From Solea solea (taxonomy: Eukaryota > Chordata > Actinopteri > Pleuronectiformes > Soleidae): a DNA stretch of 64,000 bases. Below the pieces are notes generated by a model that did no database searches, was not told the origin of the DNA, and worked only from the letters and a program-made list of their open reading frames with translations. This document shows positions 50,496-60,391 of this stretch, in pieces (position 1 is the first letter of the stretch; every line of letters begins with the position of its first letter). The position numbers and the translations under genes are program-made. The DNA lies in assembly GCF_958295425.1 (NCBI RefSeq), contig NC_081141.1:18099680-18163679 (forward strand), read 5' to 3'.

Positions 50496-50510
50496 CCAGC
50501 AGGTGGCAGT
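50496..50510 (+). promoter_or_regulatory. CTCF core motif match
   Basis: CCAGCAGGTGGCAGT agrees at every position with the CTCF core consensus CCASYAGRKGGCRS. It lies about 150 bp upstream of the rsrc2 ATG in the divergent promoter. A similar sequence with one mismatch is at 19895-19909 in the same orientation. Confidence 0.5.
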
Positions 50511-50652
50511 GGTGTACCTTTAAACTGTTTGCAACCCGCTAATAAACCCAACAAAAGAATATTAGCTTAACCTCCCATCGGCTGCATCTCTTGTCTCTCC
50601 GTGTTGGACTGTACAGTCAACTAAAATAAGACATTACAGAGACAGTGTGCTG

Positions 50653-52056
50653 ATGAATGATGTCGGTAAGTATCACTATACAACCTCAATAAGGACATAC
50701 TATAATTCACCAACATCTAAAGCGCGTTGTAACCGTTCACAGTACTAATTATAAATCACTATGTCTTAAAGATGGCGGCTCGCTTTCAGTTAGCTTAGCA
50801 ACCTAGCTCGAGATACATTGTTTTGTGTTGGACGCATGAAGGACGAAATCATTTAACCGATAGAGAGATTTTCACTAATTACTTATTTATCGTGTACCTC
50901 TGGTAATCAGGTAGACTATGCTGTGCCAGTTGTGGATAACGGCAGTTGTGCTTGGATGAAGCGCAGCTATAAGACAGGTCTTTAAATACAAACATCGTGA
51001 GGATATAGATACATACATATACAAACACACATCTCAGTCTAAATAAATCTGAATAAATCATTACTGCGCTGGAAACCAAAACTCAATTTTAAACGATGAA
51101 ATTTATTTTAATGCTAATCTCTACGAAGCCATTCGAAACAACAAAACTAGTTTCTAGAAAATATTACATAAACATACTTTGTTTAAAATTCTTGAAACCT
51201 AAATTAACTTAAAATGAAACTCACTCTGCTAATAACCAGTGTGAGTTAAAGAGGATATTAAATACGGCAAAATATATATATGTATGTATACACACATTTC
51301 TATGAATGTTCTCATTCAGGTAATTGTGTCCTCAAATGTCTAGGTATAAACAACTGGACTGGCCTGAGTTTTCTTGAAGATTTCTCATAGTCTCTTATGC
51401 TGATGCAGTTAAGATAACTGGGCTGGAAAAACATACCAGTTCTATCTATGTAATGGACTGGTAAAGTGAATAGTGGCAAGTTCAATGCAACAAATGTAGA
51501 AGAAGGTTTAAAAAAAAAAAGAAAAAGAAACAACGTTAAATAGAGATTGTTACTTTGCTGAACAGCCAATGTAAAATTCGAAACAGAATCTAGATTATTT
51601 TTATAGAAGCTGTTTATAATCTGAGCAATTGGGTTGAATTCAAACTCCGGAGTCCTCTATGATTTGAGACTGAGACAAAGAAAACATGATAAGACTGAGA
51701 CCTTCTTCTTGAGACCAAACCCAGTTCTGCAACAGTGCACTGAACAGAATATTAATCTGTGACAGGACTGGTCCAGTTATAATATACTTATTTCAGCAAT
51801 TATTATACATATTAAACATCCATTCCATTTTTGTTTGTACCAGTGTATTTATGATGTACTTCAAGTGCTTTCATTCAGTATTTAAGTAAAACAATATGTT
51901 CTACATAGTAAAAATATCTTCATTAAATTACAGTGCAAGTCTATTTTTTTTCAATGTTTTTCATTGTGATGAGGTCATGTTGCTTTTGGGAATGTGGGAC
52001 ACAACTGACTGAGCTACTGCTGATTCTTCATATTTATTTATTTTAGGCCAGTGATG
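50653..52056 (+). CDS. Six-codon overlapping upstream ORF of rsrc2
   Basis: Four nucleotides before the rsrc2 ATG another ATG opens a different frame. Across the exon 1/exon 2 junction (50665 to 52047) it reads Met-Asn-Asp-Val-Gly-Gln and stops at TGA inside exon 2, overlapping the main start. Such a uORF would be met first by scanning ribosomes. It is seen directly once the splice is accepted; its effect is inferred. Confidence 0.45.
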
Positions 52057-55000
52057 ACTCTGCCGACTTGACCAGACCAGACTCCCCAGTTCATCACAGA
52101 AAAAAACACAGCATGGAGTCATCAAGATCTCCCAGAAACTCCAAACACCACCATTCACGGTCAAGGTCGCGCTCCAGGGACCGAAAACGTTAGTATTAAA
52201 CAACAGTACCCATGTGATGCTGAAAATGCCTGAAGTTAACATCACTCGCATGTTTTTTCCCAGGTGACAGAAAATACAGGAGAAGTCGAAGCAGGAGCAA
52301 AGAGGTAATTGATAAGCTAATTTCTATTGTTAGAAACACATATAATGTGAAATTGAACATAAATTGTAGTCCTTGCTAGTTTTAGGTCAAGGTGAGTATT
52401 TTTTATACTTAAATTTACAATAACTTATGTTAAGAGTGACAGAAATAAATGGAGATTGGTGTACTGGTGTGGGAAGGGTCTCTTTTTACCCTCCCATGTG
52501 CAGACATGTCTCTAAGGAAGCTTTCATCCTTGGATATCTGTCGTTATTTTTAACCATATTAAATGGTGAAGATTAGATTTTTTTTATTTTTGTCACATCA
52601 TGTATGTAGATCACATGATAACATTTCTACAATAAATCATACTCAGCGTGCTAATGCACGAAGAGACTGAACAGAAGACCCTGCTGACATAGCAAAATAA
52701 TATGCCTACTACTGGGACAGGTAACTATCTGCCATTCAAACTCCTATTTGTCTCACACTTATAGTAGAAAATTGGAATTTACTCTTGCATCTCTTGAAGC
52801 TAGGGATGGGCATAATTCAACTAATGCATCTTTTGAATAAATCAAATTGGAAAAAAAATAAAGGCAATTTTGCTAACTAATCTGTTCATTTGTTACTACT
52901 GCCAGAACATTGTATGACACAACTTCAAACTTAAGTTTGTCATAAGATGTAGATTAGCAGAATTAAGGAAAGAATATATAAATGCACATCTTGTATTTTG
53001 GAAGTTAAAATGTGTTTTTTACCTATTGCGTGTTGAATGATTTGGATGACGCTGTTAAAATTGAGTTGGATGTCCATCCCTATTTCCAACTTTGAGTGGG
53101 TTCAAATTCAAAATATTTAGATAATATTAAATTGTTTATCTGGCTGAACTGAAAATTTAAATTTAAGATTTTCCTCTGAATCTAATCTTAAGGTTTGCAT
53201 GCCCACTATTGAAAGATGCGAGAGGTTCCAAACATGCTGGTTTGATTAATTCCTGATTATTTTTGAAATTCTGTTGTCAACTTTGACTGTATCATAGACA
53301 TGTACACTGTTGCTATCCTGAGAATGACTTTGTTTGAAAGTATTTTTTTTCAGCTTTTCAAAATTTGTTACATACCCTCTGCAATAAGTCATGGTACTAA
53401 CTCTTTTTGTTGCACTATTTTCCTGAAAGAGACAACTTCTTCTTAAAACAGGCACGAAAGCGGGACTCTGAGAAGCCATCAAAGTCGCACAGAAAAACCG
53501 ATGAGCAGCAAGAGCAGGAGAGACTTTCAGCAGAGAATGGAGAGGAGCGATCCAGACGCAAAGACAGGAGGCCCTCTAAAGGCCGGAGCTTGTCCAGGTC
53601 ACACTCACGAGAGAGGTTGGTTTAGTTGGTCAACAAACTGCAGAAATTACGCCATTCAATATTTTTGATCTACTGTAGACCGTCTTAAGTGTTTCTCATC
53701 GACTTTGATTCATTTCAATATTTAATTTATATTGATGTATCTTGTTACTCACAGGCGGCATCACAGTAAAAGCAAAGACAAACGGCGTTCGCGGTCACGC
53801 AGCCGAGACAGGAAGAAGAAGGCCAGGTCTCGCTCGGGTTCAAGGACCAAACACCGTCATCATAGCAAAAGCCGTAGTAAGAGCAGGTAGGCTGAATTTT
53901 AAATTAGAGCATTTCTTGTAAAGATCATGTGTCTTTGAACTCTTGTCCATGACGTTGGCCATTGTACATGTCATGAACACTGTGTTCATCCAATATTTTG
54001 GGTTCCACCAGGGAGCGAAAGAAAAGGAGTGAGAAAGTGCGCAGAAAGAGTCGAAGTAGGTCTGTTAGTCCACCTGTCTTCCGGGGACGAAACACAGCTA
54101 TGGATGCACAAGAGGCCCTGGCCAGAAGGTAACTCATCAGTGAACAGGATATTTACAAAATAAGAGACTGGTCATTCTTTATGGGCTGGCAATGTTTGTG
54201 CTTCCATCTAAACAATTGTGGCTGTAAAGCTTCTTTTGTTTTAAGTCACCATGACTATTTCATGAGGCTAGAACTCAAGCAAAGATTAGGAAGCATTAAT
54301 TCAACCAAAGGAAGTCCTAAATGTTAAGCTCATTATCATCAGCAGCAACGGTTGAAATATTCTTTCTTGAAGTTATATGAATTAAACTCTCCACCCACTC
54401 TTTCTGGCTGTAATTAGACTTGTCAACAATGCTGGACATACATTGAATTGGTTGGAAAACAACAAAAAATGTGAGACTCAAAAACAAGCACCTGTTGTTG
54501 TTTTCAGCATTCACAGTTTGACTTTGGCTGGGGAAATCTGTTGCTCATTGCCCCTGCTCTCTCTCATCATTTCCTTTGAGGTTCATATTGACCCCAGTGA
54601 ATAACAAAGAAGAAGAAAAACTAAATAGGGTTGGGGGTTTTTAACCAGTGATGTTCTACTCTTTCTTCCTCCAGGCTGGAGAGAGCAAAGAAACTACAGG
54701 AGCAGAAGGAAAAGGAAATGTTTGAGAAACAGCAGCAGCAACAGCAGGAGATAGTTGCAGGTGAAAAGTGAACACTGGTGGAAAGACTTTGATGATATGA
54801 ATCAAATCTGCATTTGGTTATTAATGCTGCTCTATGTATTTTTGTTTTTCAGTAGCTGCCCCCATCGCAGCAGTGGCTGCAGCGGCAGCTGCCTCAAACC
54901 CTGCCCTCAACGTGGCAGCCCTCTTGGCTTCTGGGACGCAGGTCACGCCTCAGATTGCTATGGCGGCACAGATGGCAGCCCTTCAAGCAAAGACACTGGC

Positions 55001-55570
55001 AGAGACTGGTATTGCTGTACCCAGCTTCTACAACCCATCTGCGGTTAACCCCATGAAGTTTGCAGACCAGGAGAAAAAGAGGAAACTGCTATGGCAGGGG
55101 AAGAAGGAAGGAGTAAGATTCTTTTTTGTTGCCCTATATTTATCCACCAGTAAATAGTTTAAAGTACACTATAAAAAAATATAAATATTTCCTTTTCAAG
55201 GACAAGTCCCAGACAGCTGAACTGTGGGAGAAGCTAAATTTTGGAAACAAGGACCAAAATGTTAAATTTCGCAAACTAATGGGTATTAAAGTAAGTATAC
55301 GTTTGTTGTCTTTTGACATCCCGGTGAAATCTCTCCTAACCTTTTGCCTTCTCCAGTGTTTAATTGAATTTGCTGTCTGCACAGGGGGATGAAGAGGCTG
55401 AAACATCCAAACCACTCAATGAAGATGGTATAAAGACGCTCCAAAAGCAGGAGGAGATGTTTAGGAACCTTGACGTTCAGTACGAGATGGCTCGGTCTCA
55501 GACACACACTCAGAGGGGAATGGGCCTCGGCTTTTCGTCCTCATTTTCACGTGGAATGGACTCCATCTAG
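50657..55570 (+). CDS. rsrc2: rsrc2, arginine/serine-rich coiled-coil protein 2
   Basis: Nuclear SR-related protein, associated with pre-mRNA splicing; detailed function is poorly known. Ten coding exons: 50657-50665, 52047-52188, 52264-52304, 53452-53615, 53755-53886, 54012-54128, 54675-54760, 54853-55112, 55201-55290, 55385-55570, total 1227 nt (408 residues), in frame throughout. Exon 1 codes only Met-Met-Ser. Exons 2-6 encode the RS-rich half (SRSRSRSRDRKR and similar). Exons 6-7 give NTAMDAQEALARR and a Glu/Gln-rich coiled coil, exon 8 an alanine run and LNVAALLASGTQVTPQIAMA, exons 8-9 QEKKRKLLWQGKKEG and ELWEKLNFGNKDQNVKFRKL, exon 10 ends QTHTQRGMGLGFSSS. The C-terminal half is almost identical to human RSRC2. 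Intron 3 (52305-53451) carries a hAT-like insertion. Confidence 0.95.
52801..53082. mobile_element. hAT-like miniature element, TAGGGATG family, in rsrc2 intron 3
   Basis: Left end TAGGGATGGGCAT, right end ATGTCCATCCCTA, inverted repeats with one or two mismatches. Flanks show no clear duplication. Confidence 0.6.
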
Positions 55571-56083
55571 TGCCAGGCCTTGACTGTCAGAATCATTCAT
55601 CTGTTCATATAAGACTACCAGTTCATCGCTGGCTCTCAAGCTTGCATGGATGTTGCTCTGAATCTGAATTTATTTATAGACTAACATCTCACCCGTTGGA
55701 ACGTTAAAATAATGTAAATAGCCAGATGCTGAGTTTCTCTCAGTGACAATTGTAACTGTACATCTTTGGAAAAGGAAGTATTAGTTTCTATTGCTATTTG
55801 ATGCTCCTTTAAATTTGAAATTTTGTTTTGAATGATGTTAAAGCATTTTTTTTTTTAAACTAAAATATATATTGATCTGTGATTGTTAAACATAAACTGA
55901 CGTGGTTCAAATGGACACCGTTTACAACCATTTAGCGAAATCCATTCAAGGTCAATGTCATTAGCAGAGTGCTCGCGTGTCATTTCTCCTGAGATCCTGA
56001 TGGTGGGCTGTGACACGTCTTGAAGATTGCCATTAATCAGGAAAAGCTTGTGAATAGTAATCACAAATTTCAAATATTCTTAA

Positions 56084-56089
56084 AATAAA
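56084..56089 (+). terminator. rsrc2: Candidate poly(A) signal of rsrc2
   Basis: AATAAA about 515 nt downstream of the rsrc2 stop. The stretch from 55571 to here reads as an AT-rich 3' UTR without other features. Confidence 0.5.
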
Positions 56090-56635
56090 TTAGTTTTGTG
56101 TTGAACAATGTTTTGCATATTCCTCATTACTTATGTTTTCCTTTATGTACTGTATGTGGACCATTACATTTGCCTCTAACAAAGTTAGTGCAGTTGCAAG
56201 GGCTGCAAATTAACATATTAAAGTATTCGTATCCAAGATTTTATAGAAGATAGAATCAAATTGATTCAACTCAAACAAGCAAAATCACAGAGAGGGGGAA
56301 AAAAGGCCCTGCCAAAAGCTATCCATAGCCACGCCTGGGTCATCATTAAGATCGAATTAGTTCTTCCTTGGGCCAAAACTTGCATCCCTAGATGAGTTTA
56401 TTCAAATCTGTCCTTTATTTTTTTTTTTGAGTTTTGCTGCTGAAAACATCTCCTTGGTGGAGCAAATGAAATGCTTGTGGGCAAATATTCATAATCTAAT
56501 TTGTAAACCAAAAGCATTCAATTTTGTGATGTTTTCACTCATAGTCAACAAACACAGGTACAGTGTTTGCAAACCTTAATTACTTTCCATGTGCAGTGGG
56601 GGAAAAAAGCTCTCCAAATGTTCATGAAATACACA

Positions 56636-56684
56636 TTTATTAAAATACTGTAAAGGCTTAAGTGGAAATTAAATTGACTTTATT
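56636..56684 (-). terminator. Poly(A) signals of the unrecognised gene, one overlapping its stop codon
   Basis: On the minus strand AATAAA at 56679-56684 contains the TAA stop (56680-56682), and a second AATAAA follows at 56636-56641. The 3' UTR is therefore probably very short. Confidence 0.5.
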
Positions 56685-59293
56685 TACATATAAGACTAGA
56701 GTAAAGTACATGAGCCACACCAGTGATGAGGTTGTGGTTGGCAAACTCGAGGATGAGGAGCAGGATTGGGTACTCGCTGTGTCTTTTCTCCAGGTTGGAC
56801 TCCTCACTCAATCCCATCCAGTGAAGTAGCAACATTTGCATGGCTTCTGGGAAAAGTTCTGAGACTAGCTCCTCGGCCGGTGGCAAGTCACTTATACGCT
56901 CAATATGCTGCACTTTAAATCCCTCTACTTTTTGACTAATGCCGCTATTTGCTGCGTAAAACTGCTGGCCCAGCCACCGTCCTATACAAGTGAGTAGGGC
57001 ACTTGAATACGGTGAGCCCCAGTCCCTGGCCTTTAGCAGGGCTAACACAGTCTCCGTGACACCCTTTTCTTCTAGATTCCCATTTAGGTACTGATCAATA
57101 TTCTCTAAAAGCAGCAGGACAGTTTCAAGTTGGTCTGTGTGGCTTTGAGTGTCCAATGTGAGTTTGTCATCTAAGCTGCGCAGTTTTTGGTTCACTGTGG
57201 ATAAAACAATTTGTCTTTGTTTGGTTTGCAAGTTCTTACCAGTAAACCCACAATAATCATGATCTGCTGACATATCATTTGTGTTACTGCCACCGACATC
57301 CACCGATTCCCTGTTAATGTGGCAAAGCTGAGGGTGTGACATTTTAATCTCTGCTTCTGTGCCACACGAGTGGCTCGGTACAGGTACGTCGAGCTGCCTG
57401 CTGAGGCTGTAAGTCATTTTCAGAGGGCTGTCATTAAGCTGTGATTTCCAGACATCCTACAAAGAAAATATGATATATCAACATTCATTTTTCATGTACA
57501 TAGAACACAAGGTAACTCCATCTTTGGAGAGCTGTGTAATGTGAACCGTAATCTACCTGAAAGTTCTCCAGCACAGCAAGCTGCTCTTGTTTACTGTACA
57601 TTTCAAAGGCTACTCGAAAAAGTCCTTGAATGCTGTAGAACCAGAGGCTGTTATTTGAAGTCGGGACCTTCAATCCATGAAACCTGAATGCTGGAAGACG
57701 ACAGTGTTGGAGGTGAATGTCAGCATGTGTGGGCACTAGTAAAAGCATCTCTTAGGTCACAGTGTCTTTTTATCAGGAGTTTCTTTTGAGTGTTTACATT
57801 TTACCTGAAGAAAAATGTATTTTTGTGGCCAGTCCTTTCTTGGCAAACTTTGCATGGTATCTGGGATGGTTCTCTGTACGGATATCAGTGCTGGAGAAGA
57901 CATCAGCTCCTAAAAACAGGGGAATCACTGAACCCTGAAAAATAAAGATTAAGTATGGGGTAATATCCTAATGCTGGGCAATCAAATATTAACAATAAAG
58001 ATCACAATAAGTACAAAAGACAGATTTCTGCACGTAGACACCAAACCCCTTACTTTGGGTTGGGTTTTCCTAAAAAGTTAAAATGGCAAAAATTGTGACA
58101 AAAAAATTGTATAAAGTATTCATGTCTTCTTCATATCCAGTTTGTATATAGAAATACAGAAAAATTCAATTAAAATAATAAAACTGACTCTTAAACATTA
58201 ACTGGCATCGCAGATAAAAAAATAAGTGGAAAGAAGCAATCAATGAAATATATTATGGCAAAAATAACACACGGGATAAAGTACATACAAAAAAATGACA
58301 TCTTTAAGCCAAAGTGAGGACGGATCATAAAGACTGACATTATTTTAAAAAATAGTAAAAAGATCCACTGAGCGAAGAGAAGATGTGTGTTTTTGTATGC
58401 GTTCTAAATGGGATGGAGACGTGTACTTGAGCATTGAAACAATAATGGTTAACTATTGTAATAATCGGTTTGAGTGTGATCTGAAAATATTGATTAGAAG
58501 AAAATGATGACTTGCGTCCTAGATATTATTATTGAATACCTTTTATTTTATTTGGGGAGTTTTCTTAATTTCTCTTGTCTTGTGTTTTCTTCCTTTCTTT
58601 TTTTTAACACAAATGACATGATTTCTATGAAATAATTGACACAATGTCCTGAATCATTAAGTAAATACATACTGATAATGTTTCTGCACTGAGCAAACAC
58701 TTTGACATGTAACATTACATTACTGGATTCATCAACTTTCCTAATATTGTCATTTTCATTTTGGAAAACATTCTTTTTCATGACCAAACGTTTTATTTAA
58801 CTGTCATGATGACAGTTAAATAAAAATGAGATTCAAACTGTATAAAAAAAAATAATACTGTGTTAATGCTCAGTCAAAATATAGTCTTCAAATGGCATGT
58901 TTTAGGTTTACCCCAATGTTTACGCGTTTATTTTCCAGTATACACTTCTAGTGAAGATGGTAGCAGCTCATCATGGGCTGTGTGTGGTTTGATAGCAACA
59001 CTAAATCCACATTTTCTTTGCTTTAACCTTTTATAACAGTTTTATAGAGTTTCATAGACAGAAAACACACATTGGGTCCTCTGAAGTCAACACTCACCTT
59101 GTGTGGACACGCTGTCAGCCTGAACGATGTCATATTTACCAAGAAAATGAAGCGTATTTTTCGTGGACCAGCGTCCCACTGTGGCAGAGTTAAGTGCATT
59201 GTTGAGCAACCTGACATTGTTGGACACAAATAACGCTTCCCACTCAGTCACGGCTGTGCCTGGTGTCGTGGGAAGTTTGATCGACGTGGACAT
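56680..59293 (-). CDS. Unrecognised four-exon protein-coding gene, 409 residues
   Basis: Four exons join in frame: 59098-59293, 57805-57927, 57557-57690, 56680-57456 (1230 nt with stop). The start gives MSTSIKLPTTPGTAVTEWEA. Donors are GTGAG, GTAAA and GTAGA; each acceptor ends AG after a pyrimidine-rich stretch. I do not recognise the family. Visible traits: soluble, no signal peptide or membrane helix; exon 2 has VIPLFLGADVFSS and several His/Lys; exon 3 is aromatic-rich (LWFYSIQGLFRVAFEMYSK); the first half of exon 4 is polar and probably disordered; the last 150 residues are leucine-rich and helical (ETVLLLLENIDQYLNG, AMQMLLLHWMGLSEE, YPILLLILEFANHNL). A real gene is supported by a 245-codon terminal frame and three compatible splices. 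It lies between rsrc2 (tail to tail) and zcchc8 (head to head), where I know of no human gene. Confidence 0.75.
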
Positions 59294-59829
59294 CAAAACT
59301 AGACACTAATGACACAGAAAGTGCCGCAAAAAACCTTACTGCGTCAATGGAACGAACTTAAACGCGAGTATTTCAGGCCCTCAACTCTGCCTTACAGGCC
59401 AAAGACGCTGCCTCAGTCCAGACAACAAAGAGGAACACCAAAAATATTGACACTTTCATATTTATTTTGATCAAATGAAATGAAATGAATTAGTATTATA
59501 TCACAAATTATAAAACATGATCGAATCTAATTATAACTAATCTAATCTACCTATTTATGGGGTAAACTGTATGCTTTATTTTGCCTTTGTAAGATTTGTA
59601 CGCAGCAAATCTTATCTGAAAACGAACTCAACAACCATATCTGTCAAGCTTAATTTTGTCTCTGATATGGGGTGAAGTGGAAAAAACTACTTAAGTACAA
59701 GTATCCATATACATATTTACTGTCTCTGCGACCCTCGTGTGGACGACAGGGCGGTAGACGATGAATGAATGAACTCTATTCTCTAACATTGTCTGAGCAT
59801 CAGAGCTACTGTGACATTTAAGTGTAGAC

Positions 59830-60115
59830 CATTGGTTCTCAAACTTTTTATACCAAGTACCACCTGAGAAAATATTGAGCTCTTGAAGTAATACCATTAT
59901 CACCAATGCTAAAATAAAGTGGTGTAAATAGACCAAACAAAGTCAGCTATGGACTTTTCACAGGAGGCAGATTTATTCCAAATAAGATAACTTGCTCTCT
60001 CATCCTCCTCCTCCTCCTCACATATACTTCACACACAGGTATATCACAATCAGATTAAAATGGGCCGATTTTGCGTACCACTGGTGGTACACACACCACA
60101 GTCTGGGAACCATGG
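59830..60115. mobile_element. hAT-like miniature element, copy 3, with perfect target duplication
   Basis: Left end CATTGGTTCTCAAAC, right end GTCTGGGAACCATGG (inverted). Flanked by GTGTAGAC at 59822-59829 and 60116-60123. The interior is the reverse complement of copies 1 and 2 (GAAAATATTGAGCTCTTGAA, AAGTCAGCTATGGACTTTTC, CACTGGTGGTAC). It sits between two divergent genes, ending 276 bp before the zcchc8 ATG. Confidence 0.85.
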
Positions 60116-60283
60116 GTGTAGACGTTTGCCCATTGCTGTGTAGTCTTCGTGGTCTCTTCGTGTGTAACCTCACCTCCTGTGAAAAAAAACTGTGTATTTA
60201 TTTTCTGCAGTATGTGTTTGTAACCTGTAACACAAGACTGAGGGCAAAACCTCTTTTTTTTATCTCTTCGTCAACCCTCAATT

Positions 60284-60307
60284 GTCACGTGACATAAAAT
60301 GACCAAT
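60284..60307 (+). promoter_or_regulatory. zcchc8: Palindromic E-box and CCAAT box upstream of zcchc8
   Basis: GTCACGTGAC (60284-60293) is a perfect 10-bp palindrome of the CLEAR/USF E-box type, followed by CCAAT at 60303-60307, about 85-110 bp before the zcchc8 ATG. The spacing suits a TATA-less housekeeping promoter. The unrecognised minus-strand gene starts 1.1 kb away in the opposite direction. Confidence 0.5.
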
Positions 60308-60391
60308 GACGACGAGGAGTAGTCGCTTTGACCTTTGACCTCTCTCCTTTCTATTCGGTTCCGCCCACAGACGCAGAGCTGCTGGGTAAAG

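Larger units (their letters stand above)
49469..50656. promoter_or_regulatory. Divergent promoter region between kntc1 and rsrc2
   Basis: The 1.19 kb between the two start codons must hold both 5' UTRs and both promoters, since the genes are head to head. On the kntc1 side lie an E2F-type site (49759-49767) and an ETS-like block around 49821-49833 (minus strand ACGGAAGCGG) next to ATF-like GTCAT. On the rsrc2 side is a perfect match to the CTCF core (50496-50510). No TATA box stands out at a convincing distance from either start. The middle (about 49900-50450) is AT-rich with nothing I can name. Confidence 0.6.
59294..60391. other. Intergenic region between the unrecognised gene and zcchc8
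   Basis: Divergent spacer. From left: probable promoter/5' UTR of the minus-strand gene (59294-59450, with CG dinucleotides), AT-rich DNA, a fragment of the SINE-like repeat with GAATGAATGAA tail (about 59700-59775), a complete hAT-like miniature element (59830-60115), then the zcchc8 promoter. Confidence 0.6.

Noticed and set aside
57928..57934. Acceptor at 57934/57935 for exon 2 of the unrecognised gene
   Set aside because: With the exon 1 donor it gives an early stop; the acceptor 7 bases further on (exon end 57927) keeps the frame.
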